Under the pieces are notes generated by a model, which had not been told where the DNA came from, ran no database searches, and saw nothing but the letters and a program-made list of their open reading frames with translations. DNA of 64,000 nt, taken from assembly GCA_024685005.1 (NCBI GenBank), contig JAIKWF010000071.1, forward strand, positions 62,001 through 126,000, in the 5' to 3' direction. The stretch's first letter is position 1; each line of letters opens with the position of its first letter. The DNA comes from Lachnospiraceae bacterium (GTDB lineage: Bacteria > Bacillota > Clostridia > Lachnospirales > Lachnospiraceae). The position numbers were made by a program, and so were the translations under genes. Positions 26,797-35,779 of this stretch are shown here, in pieces.

Positions 26797-28104
26797 TCAT
26801 TTCTTTTTTCCCCTGCCGGAGCCCTTCCCCGGCAAAGGCAGCTCCGCCACCTGCACCATAGCCAAAAGCAGTGCCAGCACAGTTCCGCTCAATGCCCGGA
26901 AGGTAAAAGCCGCATGCATGGCTGTGTGATTGCGCATCACAAGGAACCGGATCAGCGGGATCAGGCCGATCAAAAGATACAAACGTACCTTTCCGGTATC
27001 CGGATTCTTTTTGCGAAAAACATAGCAAAAGGATGCGGCGATCATCACCAGAAAAACGCCGGCCACCGCTCCCGCACCTCCGTAGTCAACGGGAAACAGA
27101 CAAAACACTTCCCGTTTTAAAAGCTGAAAGGTACCGATCAGGTAGTTATCGCTAAGAACCGATTCTCCGAAAGTCCGCTCCTGCATATGTCCCGTTACAT
27201 AGAGCATCACGTTTTCTTTTAATACTGCCGAGGCAAAGACCCATTTCCCCGCCCACATGCCGCCATATCCCGCCAGCCATGCAATACAGGAAAAAAGAGA
27301 AATACGATTTGTTTCCCTAAGGCTGCATCCTTTCTTAAAAAGGTAAGCACAGGCTAACAAAAGAGGAACGGTAAGGGTGATGGTTTCATAGGTCAGAAAA
27401 TCCAGAAAATTGATCAGCATCCCTCCTGCCAGAAAAACAGCCGGCAGATACTTTTCTTTTTCTTTGCGGCAGATCAGCAGCACCGTCAGAGACAGCAGCA
27501 GCATAACCAGAAAGCACCAGGTATATTCCAGGCTGATGGTTGCATACCAGAAGCTTCCGGCGGCAAGGGAGGCCAGAAAGCAGAAGATCTCTTTTTTACA
27601 TTCCAGATAAGAAAGGCATCCCAAAACGCAAAGCAAAAGCAGGATCGCAGCTGCCGTAAAGATCCGGTAGCAGGCAATGATATCGAATTTTTGAAACAGC
27701 ACCCTGATAAGAAGGAGGGAGCCGTGCCAATAGCGAAGGTACTCTTTATTCGGCTGCGGGTCATTCATAACAGCCCCATAGAGAGACTCCGTTGTCCCTG
27801 TATCTTCTTTCAGATAATACTCCGCCCCGGCGATGGACCGGGCCGGGGACGAAGGATCCTGATAATACAGGATATTCAAAAGATAGGGATCGGAAATATT
27901 GTCCCTGCGGCTCGCGGTCACGTTTTTTGCCAGATATTCCGCCATTTCCCTGCCATGGAAAAATTCCGCAGAACGCCGAAGCGCCGGACTGATCCGTTCA
28001 TTGGGTATGTACTTTACCGCCGCAAGATAGGATAAAACAAGCACTGCATACACAATCGCAAATATCCCCAGACAGCCGGCGGCCTTTTTTACAGCCTGTG
28101 CCAT
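26797..28104 (-). CDS. GT-C-like multi-pass membrane protein
   Basis: 435 residues with about ten transmembrane helices. A ~110-residue outside loop follows the first helix and contains NDPQPNKEYLRYWHGSLLL, as in many membrane glycosyltransferase-like proteins. No unambiguous acidic catalytic pair is visible and I do not recognise the family. It stands alone between the flavin reductase gene and the divergent sigma factor gene. The start is ATG at 28104 with GGGAGA six bases upstream. Confidence 0.6.
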   Translation of the reverse strand: MAQAVKKAAGCLGIFAIVYAVLVLSYLAAVKYIPNERISPALRRSAEFFHGREMAEYLAKNVTASRRDNISDPYLLNILYYQDPSSPARSIAGAEYYLKEDTGTTESLYGAVMNDPQPNKEYLRYWHGSLLLIRVLFQKFDIIACYRIFTAAAILLLLCVLGCLSYLECKKEIFCFLASLAAGSFWYATISLEYTWCFLVMLLLSLTVLLICRKEKEKYLPAVFLAGGMLINFLDFLTYETITLTVPLLLACAYLFKKGCSLRETNRISLFSCIAWLAGYGGMWAGKWVFASAVLKENVMLYVTGHMQERTFGESVLSDNYLIGTFQLLKREVFCLFPVDYGGAGAVAGVFLVMIAASFCYVFRKKNPDTGKVRLYLLIGLIPLIRFLVMRNHTAMHAAFTFRALSGTVLALLLAMVQVAELPLPGKGSGRGKKK

Positions 28105-28208
28105 TATATTCTCCCTGTTTTTCGTTGATCATCCCTTCAATTTTACTCTGTATGAAAGCACCACGTCAAGCAGGGCTCCTCTCTCTTATTCCCTTCGCAA
28201 ATCCTTTC

Positions 28209-28238
28209 TTGACCTGACAAGGCCGCAAACAGTATAGT
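28209..28238 (+). promoter_or_regulatory. SigA-type promoter of the ECF sigma factor gene
   Basis: TTGACC, 18 bases, TATAGT, about 90 bases upstream of the sigma factor start. The 230-base divergent gap 28105-28334 holds nothing else I can identify. Confidence 0.6.
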
Positions 28239-28334
28239 AAAAAACAGATTAAAAAAATATAAGATCCATGCAACAGATTGGAAATAAAAACACACTGATC
28301 ATACAGAAGCGGAAAAGGAAGGAGGAAGCCGCAT

Positions 28335-28877
28335 ATGACAATGGATAATCAAACGATCATACAGCTTGTGGAAAAGTCACAGCAGGGGGACAGCGCTGCC
28401 TTTGCAAGACTTTACGAGCTGCTGTATAAAGATCTTTACAAAGCGGCCTACTATATGCTGGGTAACGTGCACGATGCGGAAAACGCCGTCAGCGAAACGG
28501 TTTTGGATGCTTTCGCCGGGATCGGAAAACTGCGGGATGCACTGGCCTTTCGCGGCTGGATCTTCGCGATCCTGTCCAATAAATGCAAAGCGATCATGCG
28601 GGAATACGTTAAAAACAGGGAGCACTTATCTTCCTCACCACCGGAGGATTATGAACAGCTCCTGGGAAAAGAGGATCCCGAAATTGCCCGGGCGGAGGAT
28701 ACATCCACCCTGCAAAAAGCCTTTGCAGTTCTGTCACAGGAAGAAAAACAGATCGTCGCCATGACTGTTTACGGCCAGCTTGACAGCAACGAGATTGCGG
28801 CAAGACTTTCCTTAAACCGCAACACGGTCCGGTCAAAATACAGCAGGGCACTGCAAAAAATGAAAGCCTGTCTGTAG
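28335..28877 (+). CDS. ECF-type RNA polymerase sigma factor
   Basis: 180 residues. Region 2 is YKDLYKAAYYMLGNVHDAENAVSETVL followed by RGWIFAIL. Region 4 is LSQEEKQIVAMTVYGQLDSNEIAARLSLNRNTVRSKYSRAL with a clear helix-turn-helix. The length fits ECF factors. A GGAGG site lies eight bases before the ATG at 28335. The next gene, 40 bases downstream, encodes a protein with a short cytoplasmic N-terminus, one membrane helix and a large outside beta-propeller, which probably acts as its regulator. Confidence 0.93.
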   Translation: MTMDNQTIIQLVEKSQQGDSAAFARLYELLYKDLYKAAYYMLGNVHDAENAVSETVLDAFAGIGKLRDALAFRGWIFAILSNKCKAIMREYVKNREHLSSSPPEDYEQLLGKEDPEIARAEDTSTLQKAFAVLSQEEKQIVAMTVYGQLDSNEIAARLSLNRNTVRSKYSRALQKMKACL

Positions 28878-28917
28878 CCCGTGACCACCCAAAAACGAAA
28901 GGAAAGGAGAGATCAAA

Positions 28918-31116
28918 ATGGCAGATCTTGAAAGAAAATTAAAAGAAGAAGCCCTTATCATACCGGACAGCATATCTCCGGAACAGATGAAAATGAAACT
29001 GGATGCAATGACATCTGAGGAGAAGGCCCGCCGCAGTGAAAGCAGCGATATCCCTTCCGAAGAATTTGCACCCGTCGCAAAACAAAATAAAGTAACCGGT
29101 ATTGCCGGCTATCGCAGACTGATCAATCCCCTGGCCACCGCTGCCGCCCTCTTTATCATATTCGGCCTCGGTATCGCCATCGGAAAAAGAGGACTTGGCA
29201 GCAAAAACGCTTCGGAAGCCACAGTGGCCGCCGACAGCATCGCCGCTGCGGATGCCGAAGCAGCAGATGATTCCTTTGAAACCGAAGCCGCAGAAGAAAG
29301 CGCTGCGCCTACGGAAGAAGCCGCCGGTGATAAAAAAGGCATCAGCTTTTTGGGTAAAAACGAAAGCACCGGTTCCGAAACAGATTATGATGAGCTCTAT
29401 GCTTATTTTGACCGGATAGCCGGTGAGCAGGAAGAAATGCTCAAAGAATACGCCATCGACGATATGGCCGTTGGCGACGCTATAACAGAGGATGCAGAGG
29501 AGGATGTCGCTGACGAAGCCGCCCCCGCTGCCGAGTCTGCTCAGTCATTTTCGCGGGATGCTTCCCAAAATGGCCTGACAGCTGCGGGAGACATTGCCGG
29601 CGCCGAAGCCCATGGCAAAGATTATTCCGATACCAACGTCCGCACTGAGGGCGTTATGGAAGGAGATATCGTCAAAACAGACGGCGAGTATATCTACGTC
29701 TATAATGAATCAACGGAGTACATTCTGATCTATAAGGTATGCCCGGAGGGTCAGGTGGAGGAAGCATACGGGATCATTCCCCTTTATCCGGAAATAGAAA
29801 CCGGCTGCGAATTCTACGTAAACGGCAATGATCTGGTCATGATCGGTGAAGAGCGCACCATAGGCGAGGATATCCGAAAAGCCCGGACCGTGATCAAAAC
29901 CTATGATATAACCGACCGGGATGAGCCAAAGCTCAAATCCACGTTAAAGCAGGACGGAAACTACCATTCCTCACGATTTGTTGACGGACACCTGTATACT
30001 TTTTCGCAAAAGACCGTGTTCTTAAACGAGATTGAAAAAAAGCAGCCCACAACTTTTATACCGCAGATCGAAGATGATCTGATCGGCCCCGAAGACATCT
30101 ATCTGCAAAGAAACTGCAAGCAGACAAACTACGTGGTGGTCACCGCCATGGATCCCGGAAGCGGCACCTTCACTGACAGGGAGGCTCTCCTTGCCGGCGG
30201 CAGCCTGCTGTATGTCAGCAACGATCATATCTATCTGGCGGATGAGACCTATGACTGGAGCAATTTTATGTTCCCCGGCACAACGGAAATCGTAAGTTTC
30301 TCCTATGCCGGCGGAAAAATGGAAAAACAGGCAGAAGGCAACATTCCCGGCTCTCTGAACAATGATTACAGCCTGGATGAGAAAAACGGCCACCTGCGTC
30401 TGGTCACAAGCTACATGGAGGATGGCCACCGCTACAACGGACTGTATATCCTGGATGAAAATCTGCAGGGCATCAGCGTTGTGAAAAAGTTAGCCGAAGG
30501 TGAAACCATTAAGAGTGCCCGGTTTTTGGGAGATATGGCTTACTTTGTAACCTTCCGCAACACAGATCCCCTCTTCGCAGTGGATCTGTCGGAGGAAACC
30601 AGACCACGGGTGGTAGGCTATCTTAAGATCCCGGGATTCTCCGCTTACCTGCATCCCTTCGGAGAAGGTCTCCTTCTGGGCATCGGATATGATACGGATG
30701 AACCTGAAAATCCCATTAAGCTGACCATGTTTGATATATCCGATCCGGAAAACATCAAAGAGTTGCATACGGAAGTGCTTGACGGTATCACGGATGCATC
30801 CGTGCTCCAAAACAGAAACGCCTTCTATTGCAGGCCCGACAAAAACCTCTTCGGCTTCTCCCTGATGCTGGATGATGCCTTCGGATCTATCGGCACTCTG
30901 TCCTATTATGCTTTATTCTCTTACGATAAAGATAAGGGATTTTCCGAAGCCCTGATCGAAGAGGTGGGAGAGCATATCGACCGCTATACCGCCACCGAAA
31001 CCACAAGAGGATTGTCCATTGATGACTACTTTTATATCGTAACTCCCATGGACAAAATCCTGTCCTTTGATATAAAGGACGGATTCAAAAAGGTCTGCGA
31101 GATCGAGATCCGATAA
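28918..31116 (+). CDS. Membrane-anchored secreted beta-propeller protein, probable anti-sigma partner
   Basis: 732 residues. Residues 1-68 are a charged cytoplasmic segment with the IIPDSISPEQMKMKLDAM pattern. A transmembrane helix spans about 70-90 (PLATAAALFIIFGLGIAIG), followed by a long acidic, alanine-rich linker to about 240. The rest is a beta-propeller of the secreted type, starting at EGVMEGDIVKTDGEYIYVYN with repeated blade segments such as LYTFSQK, LYVSNDHIYLAD and AYFVTFRNTDPLFAVDLS. Pairing with an ECF sigma gene in the same operon suggests a transmembrane anti-sigma factor with a propeller sensor; no zinc-binding anti-sigma motif is seen in the N-terminus. Confidence 0.82.
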   Translation: MADLERKLKEEALIIPDSISPEQMKMKLDAMTSEEKARRSESSDIPSEEFAPVAKQNKVTGIAGYRRLINPLATAAALFIIFGLGIAIGKRGLGSKNASEATVAADSIAAADAEAADDSFETEAAEESAAPTEEAAGDKKGISFLGKNESTGSETDYDELYAYFDRIAGEQEEMLKEYAIDDMAVGDAITEDAEEDVADEAAPAAESAQSFSRDASQNGLTAAGDIAGAEAHGKDYSDTNVRTEGVMEGDIVKTDGEYIYVYNESTEYILIYKVCPEGQVEEAYGIIPLYPEIETGCEFYVNGNDLVMIGEERTIGEDIRKARTVIKTYDITDRDEPKLKSTLKQDGNYHSSRFVDGHLYTFSQKTVFLNEIEKKQPTTFIPQIEDDLIGPEDIYLQRNCKQTNYVVVTAMDPGSGTFTDREALLAGGSLLYVSNDHIYLADETYDWSNFMFPGTTEIVSFSYAGGKMEKQAEGNIPGSLNNDYSLDEKNGHLRLVTSYMEDGHRYNGLYILDENLQGISVVKKLAEGETIKSARFLGDMAYFVTFRNTDPLFAVDLSEETRPRVVGYLKIPGFSAYLHPFGEGLLLGIGYDTDEPENPIKLTMFDISDPENIKELHTEVLDGITDASVLQNRNAFYCRPDKNLFGFSLMLDDAFGSIGTLSYYALFSYDKDKGFSEALIEEVGEHIDRYTATETTRGLSIDDYFYIVTPMDKILSFDIKDGFKKVCEIEIR

Positions 31117-31143
31117 TATCCCTTTCCTCTCCGGAATATAAAA

Positions 31144-31184
31144 CAGCCGGATGGTGTACCTTTCACAGGCATGCCATCCGACTG
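31144..31184. terminator. Terminator-like hairpin between convergent genes
   Basis: An imperfect inverted repeat, CAGCCGGATGG opposite CCATCCGACTG, sits in the 83-base gap between the plus-strand propeller gene and the minus-strand type VII genes. The T-run is weak on both sides, so efficiency is uncertain. Confidence 0.6.
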
Positions 31185-31199
31185 TATTTATAAAACCCG

Positions 31200-31613
31200 C
31201 TAAACATCCTCCAGGCGCTTCCCATGGACCTCAATGATATTTTGCAGGATCACAAAATCCTCATCCCTTGCATTTTCGCTGCTTTGCAGCACCGTAGTTT
31301 CCGCTACGGCAGGCATTATGATCTTTTCTTCCTCCTGGAGCTTTTCGGTCTGAGGCGCCTGCTGCTCATCCATCTGGGTATGGATCTGGGTGGTATATTG
31401 CTGATGGGGTTTTACCTGTCTTACCGTCCTGTGACGGACGGCCTTTCCTTCTTCCATCTTGGCGATCTCCCGTTTCTTGAGAACACCTGTCTTTTTCATG
31501 ATAAGCTCCAAAATATGTACCCGCCGTCCGTAGATAATGGTGATTCCCAAAAGCACCATGAACAGGATAAAGCATATGATGGATGCGTTATTGTATACTG
31601 TCAGTGCAGACAT
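31200..31613 (-). CDS. Small single-pass membrane protein with TTVL motif, type VII island
   Basis: 137 residues. One transmembrane helix at about 12-28, then a basic stretch (GRRVHILELIMKKTGVLKKR) and a charged cytoplasmic tail. The tail carries ETTVLQSS (residues 105-112), repeated almost exactly in the FHA-containing protein at 44558-46342. It begins one base after the kinase stop (31615), so the two genes are co-translated or co-transcribed. The tail is a candidate substrate of the neighbouring Ser/Thr kinase and ligand of FHA domains. No known family recognised. Confidence 0.6.
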   Translation of the reverse strand: MSALTVYNNASIICFILFMVLLGITIIYGRRVHILELIMKKTGVLKKREIAKMEEGKAVRHRTVRQVKPHQQYTTQIHTQMDEQQAPQTEKLQEEEKIIMPAVAETTVLQSSENARDEDFVILQNIIEVHGKRLEDV

Positions 31614-31614
31614 A

Positions 31615-33318
31615 CTATTCCCCCTTTTCCTTCGGGATGGAGAAATTCGTTTCCAGTTCCCGTTCCGCCACGCGGACGTTGTTGATCAGCTTCTTCCAGA
31701 GGTAGTTCACACGCTCGTTCTCCAGATCTTCCTTCACAAAATCGTTGTTCAGGTGGTCGATCATCACATTGATCTGCTCAGCCATCTCTGTTTCACTCAC
31801 CCCGGCCCTCTGGAATTTCTGGGCATTGGCTGCGATCTGGAACGTAAACTCATTGTACATGACAAGGGCCGTTACGGGATTGTCAGTATGTACAATGTCC
31901 CCCTGGGTAACCTCCACCAGATCCTTCCAGAAGTCTTTGTAGGAAGTGGACTGATCCCCGGATTTGGACTGTACACCGATTTTGGAATAATACTCTGCGA
32001 TCTGCTGCAGCCTGTTGGAACGCTCCACCTTAAAAGGTTCCAGATACTGGGACTGCGCCGCAGTCTGTAGCCATCTTTTGGCATTGTTCTTATTGCCGTT
32101 TTCCTCATAGGAATAGTAATATGCCATTCCCATCTGATAGGAAAAAGCATCATACCCGGCCTGGTTTTCTTTCAACAGGTCCTCGTAGGTATTTTTCCCT
32201 TTTCGAAGCTGGAGCATCTCTCTGATGTGGTACGCCTCCTTCTCACTCAGATTATCATCCTCCATGCAGTAGTCCAGCATGGCAAGATAGGCCTCTTCGG
32301 AAGAAGGATCCAGCTTGATGGCCTTGGTAAACAGTTCCATGGCTTCATCATAGTTCGAAGTGGCAAGGGCATTTTCCACGCAGGTCTTATAGTCATTGTC
32401 TCTGGTCTGCTGCGCATAATGGCGGAACACAAGGGTGCCTGTCAACATCAGCACCGTAGCTCCGAGAAGGGCCATAAAGATCCGGAAGCTCTTGTTCTCC
32501 ATTCTCCTGTATTCCACGTCCATCTCCTGGTAACGCTCCAGGGCATAACGCAGCTCGTTACAGTTTTGATACCGGTCCTTGGGATTTCTCTGGGTACATT
32601 TGATGATAATCTCCTCAAGACCGGAGGAAAGCTCTTCGTTCCACCGGCGAATGGGATACATTTCATAGGGGGGATCACTGGGATTGTGATTGGTCAGAAG
32701 ATGATACAGCGTAGCTCCCAGACAATAAATGTCCGTCCTCTGGTCCGTCTGTCCCTGGCCTCCGAACTGCTCCGGCGCCGCATATCCCTGGGTTCCTAAC
32801 CAGGTGGTATCCGATGTGTGATGGGTCTTATACTCTCTGGCAATACCAAAATCGATGAGCACCAGATCACCGTTAGGCTTCAGCATCACATTGGCCGGCT
32901 TCATATCCCTGTAAATAATGGGTTTTTCCCGGGTATGAAGATACTGCAGCACATCACAAAGCTGCAGGGCCCATTCCACCACGTCCTCCTGGGGCTGGGC
33001 TCCCTGTTCCTGCAAACGGACGCTTAAGGGCACACCTTCGATATAGTCCATCACGATCAGGAAGGTGTCCTCCCGCTCGATCACGTCTATGATGCTGGGA
33101 AGATTGGGATGGCTTAGATTTTTCAGCAGATTTGTTTCCGTGATCAGTCCCTGCCGGATCACTTCAAAGTCCTTGGTCACGTCCTTACGGACTTCCTTAA
33201 TGGCCCACTGTTTATTGGCCTTTTCATTCATGGCAAGGTAAACGATACTCATGCCACCCTGCCCGATCTTATTCAGGATCTTATATTTGTCATCAATTAT
33301 GGTTCCGTTTTCTAACAT
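31615..33318 (-). CDS. Transmembrane Ser/Thr protein kinase of the type VII island
   Basis: 567 residues. An N-terminal Hanks-type kinase domain has the glycine loop IGQGGMSIVY (18-27), K41, YRDMKPANV with catalytic D138 and N143, DFG at 156-158 and APE at 181-183. All catalytic residues are present; HRD is YRD. A single transmembrane helix lies at about 279-298. The C-terminal ~265 residues are outside, helical and TPR-like (NALATSNYDEAMELFTKAIKLDPSSEEAY). This order, cytoplasmic kinase fold, one helix, helical outside domain, is also that of the pseudokinase EssB/YukC of type VII systems. It is followed by a small membrane protein and preceded by a PP2C phosphatase. Confidence 0.9.
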   Translation of the reverse strand: MLENGTIIDDKYKILNKIGQGGMSIVYLAMNEKANKQWAIKEVRKDVTKDFEVIRQGLITETNLLKNLSHPNLPSIIDVIEREDTFLIVMDYIEGVPLSVRLQEQGAQPQEDVVEWALQLCDVLQYLHTREKPIIYRDMKPANVMLKPNGDLVLIDFGIAREYKTHHTSDTTWLGTQGYAAPEQFGGQGQTDQRTDIYCLGATLYHLLTNHNPSDPPYEMYPIRRWNEELSSGLEEIIIKCTQRNPKDRYQNCNELRYALERYQEMDVEYRRMENKSFRIFMALLGATVLMLTGTLVFRHYAQQTRDNDYKTCVENALATSNYDEAMELFTKAIKLDPSSEEAYLAMLDYCMEDDNLSEKEAYHIREMLQLRKGKNTYEDLLKENQAGYDAFSYQMGMAYYYSYEENGNKNNAKRWLQTAAQSQYLEPFKVERSNRLQQIAEYYSKIGVQSKSGDQSTSYKDFWKDLVEVTQGDIVHTDNPVTALVMYNEFTFQIAANAQKFQRAGVSETEMAEQINVMIDHLNNDFVKEDLENERVNYLWKKLINNVRVAERELETNFSIPKEKGE

Positions 33319-33328
33319 GAAGCTGCTC

Positions 33329-34096
33329 CTATATCAGTTTGGCCACCAGCACAGTGATATTGTCCCGCTCGCCTCTTTGCTTGGCAAGTTCCGTAAAATA
33401 CTCGCACTGCTTTTCCATGGTCCGCGGATCGGTCATATATTTGGGCCGGAAGCCCTCAAACATTTCGAATTCATCCACTTTGTTCCGGAATCCGTCGCTG
33501 CAAAGCATCAGCATGGAGCCCCGGCTGATCTTGTTTTTCACAAAGGCCGGCTGCACCTGACCTGCCGCGCCGATGCACTGCAAAAGAATGCTGGCCCGGG
33601 AATCGTTTTTCGCATCCTGAGTTGACACACGCCCCAATGCGATCTCCCTTGCCAGTACTGTCTGATCCTCTGTGATCTGCTGCACGGAATTCATGATCTC
33701 ATACAGCCTGGTATCACCCACATGGATCCCGATATACTCATCCTCCACCACCAAAACTGCGGTACAGGTGGTACCCAGCTGAATATTGTGCCTGATCCCA
33801 TAGGCATTCAGCCTGCTGTTGGCACTTTCCACCACCCGGCTCAGATCACGTTTTACATCTTCTTCAAAGTTCTCTGACCCCATAAGGCCGGGAAGACTTT
33901 TATCGAACCAGTCGGACATGGCGCAGATCACGCAGGTGCTGGCCATTTCCCCGTCAGAAAGGCCTCCCATACCGTCACAGACGCACAAAAAAGCAACATC
34001 CTTTTCTTTTGCTCTTGCGGTCTTGATCAGCAGGCCGTCCTGGTTGACGTCTTTTGCATTTCCGATATCTGTTTTATAAGCGATTTGAAACCCCAT
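33329..34096 (-). CDS. PP2C-type Ser/Thr protein phosphatase
   Basis: 255 residues. PP2C metal-binding motifs are present: the N-terminal DIGNAKDVNQDG, VCDGMGGLSDGE, HVGDTRLY, CSDGFRNKVDEFEM and ERDNITVLV. The enzyme would remove phosphates placed by the adjacent kinase. The start is ATG at 34096 with GGAGGTAATC directly upstream; a longer frame starting at 34108 is unlikely. It is the first gene of a three-gene operon (phosphatase, kinase, small membrane protein) with its own promoter facing a divergent gene. Confidence 0.93.
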   Translation of the reverse strand: MGFQIAYKTDIGNAKDVNQDGLLIKTARAKEKDVAFLCVCDGMGGLSDGEMASTCVICAMSDWFDKSLPGLMGSENFEEDVKRDLSRVVESANSRLNAYGIRHNIQLGTTCTAVLVVEDEYIGIHVGDTRLYEIMNSVQQITEDQTVLAREIALGRVSTQDAKNDSRASILLQCIGAAGQVQPAFVKNKISRGSMLMLCSDGFRNKVDEFEMFEGFRPKYMTDPRTMEKQCEYFTELAKQRGERDNITVLVAKLI

Positions 34097-34119
34097 GATT
34101 ACCTCCACTCGTCTGATTT

Positions 34120-34148
34120 ATCATACAATGCAATCAGGATTTTTACAA
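34120..34148 (-). promoter_or_regulatory. Promoter of the phosphatase-kinase operon
   Basis: TTGTAA, 17 bases, TATGAT on the minus strand, about 24 bases upstream of the phosphatase start. It is placed back to back with the plus-strand promoter at 34157-34185. Confidence 0.6.
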
Positions 34149-34156
34149 TAATATCA

Positions 34157-34185
34157 TTGAGTCGTAACACTCGTTTTGCTATAAT
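34157..34185 (+). promoter_or_regulatory. Promoter giving a probable leaderless transcript
   Basis: TTGAGT, 17 bases, TATAAT. The ATG of the following gene begins seven bases after the -10 box, where transcription would normally start, and no ribosome-binding site precedes it. Confidence 0.65.
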
Positions 34186-34191
34186 ATCTGT

Positions 34192-35700
34192 ATGTTTAGC
34201 AAAAAATTATTTCTGATTTTCATGATTGCATTGCTTCTGGCCACGCAAAGGCCTGTAACGGCCTCCCAGGATGCAAACCCGCCGGCGGATGATGCCGTCC
34301 CCACAGAGGATATGCAGGAGGATTCCGACGAGGAAGGAGGCGCCGTAATGGATGCTGCATCCGGCGTAGCCAAGATCGTTACCGCCTGCCAGGATGACAA
34401 CGGCAATCTCTATTATGTTCATACCGGTAACGGCTTTATGATCGGCAGCGGCGGCAATGACCAGTACATTCTGACGGACTACCGTCTTGTGACACCTTCG
34501 GAATCCGACTATGAGCAGATCCGGCACGGTGTCGGTATCAATCAGGAGGCCAAGCTGACCACCCGGATCTCATTGCATCTGCAGGGAGATGTGGTCATCG
34601 ATGCTACCGTGGCATATGCTAGCCAGCAATCCGGCTTCGCTCTCTTAAAGCCCGCTTCCTCCGTCAGCAATATGACAAGCCTGACCCTGGGCGATACCTC
34701 CGGTATCATGCGCAAGGATGAAGTCTATCTCCTGGGTTATTCCGGGGAGTATTCGGTACTGGGCAGCACCGATCTGCCTTCCTTTAATATCGCTGTAACG
34801 CCTTTTAATGTTGCGGCCATCGGCAGAGATCCCGTATCCTTAGAGCTTGACTATCCCGTATCTCCCGAACTGTGCGGTGCCCCTCTTTTGGATAAGGAAG
34901 GCAATGTCATCGGTATGATGTCATTCCAGGGCGATCAGGAAGAAACCCTGTCCGTGATCCCCGTGGAAACCCTTATCGAGATGATCAAGACCCTGGGTAT
35001 CGGCTATAACAACTCCAGCCCCACAAGCTCTTATAACGTGGCGGATCAGGAACTGGTGGAAAACTTTTATGCGGTACTGTTCGAATGCCAGCAAAACGTC
35101 ATGGAGAACGAACAGAATTATTCCAAGAAATCCCTGAAAAAGCATAAGGCTGCCATTGCAGAGGCATTGGAAGTCACCCGGAAAACCGATGCTACAAAGG
35201 ATGATTATCAGGACAGCATCGACAACATGAAAAAAACCCGGAAAAAGCTTCGGCCCTACAATCATACCTATCATATTTGGGAGCTGATCCTGCTTCCTTT
35301 CCTGATCATTTTTTTCCGCCTGAATCTGAAGCAGTTTTTGAAGGGAAAACGGATGAAGGCCTCCGTCAATCCGGATGTGAAAAAGCAAAAGAAGAGCAAA
35401 CAGCTGGGTGCCCTGATCCGTGTAGATTCCAGCGAAGTGATCTGGCTGACCAAAAAAGGTCTGACCATCGGAAAGAACCCCAAGGAAGTGGATTATTGCA
35501 TTTACCACAATCCTTCGGTTTCCCGAAAGCATGCAAGTATTGTTTATAATCAGGAACGTTTCTTCCTTGTGGATCACCATTCCACCAACAGAACTTCCTT
35601 AAATCATGCATTCCTGGCACCGGAACGGCCCTATGAGCTGTCCGATGAAGATACCATCTCCATCTCCGATGTGGCCTTCCATTTCCGCTACCTGAAGTGA
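34192..35700 (+). CDS. Trypsin-like pseudoprotease/FIVAR-like/transmembrane/FHA protein
   Basis: 502 residues. A signal peptide (1-24) is followed by an outside trypsin-like domain (about 55-265). The catalytic positions look lost: the histidine region is ILTDYRLV (93-100), the aspartate position is G148 in SGFALL, and the serine motif reads PELCGAP (C228). A three-helix FIVAR-like segment spans about 285-355, then a transmembrane helix (363-377) and a cytoplasmic FHA domain (about 420-500) with GKNP, SRKH (R445) and STN. It shares this architecture with 44558-46342. It may sense an outside ligand and bind phosphothreonine inside. It is the only plus-strand gene of the type VII island. Confidence 0.78.
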   Translation: MFSKKLFLIFMIALLLATQRPVTASQDANPPADDAVPTEDMQEDSDEEGGAVMDAASGVAKIVTACQDDNGNLYYVHTGNGFMIGSGGNDQYILTDYRLVTPSESDYEQIRHGVGINQEAKLTTRISLHLQGDVVIDATVAYASQQSGFALLKPASSVSNMTSLTLGDTSGIMRKDEVYLLGYSGEYSVLGSTDLPSFNIAVTPFNVAAIGRDPVSLELDYPVSPELCGAPLLDKEGNVIGMMSFQGDQEETLSVIPVETLIEMIKTLGIGYNNSSPTSSYNVADQELVENFYAVLFECQQNVMENEQNYSKKSLKKHKAAIAEALEVTRKTDATKDDYQDSIDNMKKTRKKLRPYNHTYHIWELILLPFLIIFFRLNLKQFLKGKRMKASVNPDVKKQKKSKQLGALIRVDSSEVIWLTKKGLTIGKNPKEVDYCIYHNPSVSRKHASIVYNQERFFLVDHHSTNRTSLNHAFLAPERPYELSDEDTISISDVAFHFRYLK

Positions 35701-35738
35701 TCTGCGGACAATTCGTATCGTCCCCGAATAGACAAACA

Positions 35739-35768
35739 AAACCGGCAAGCTCAAAGCTTTGCCGGTTT
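35739..35768. terminator. Bidirectional terminator
   Basis: A perfect stem AAACCGGCAA / TTGCCGGTTT with a 10-base loop, flanked by A-run and T-run. It can end both the plus-strand FHA gene and the minus-strand WXG100 unit that converge here. Confidence 0.85.
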
Positions 35769-35779
35769 TTCACATCACT

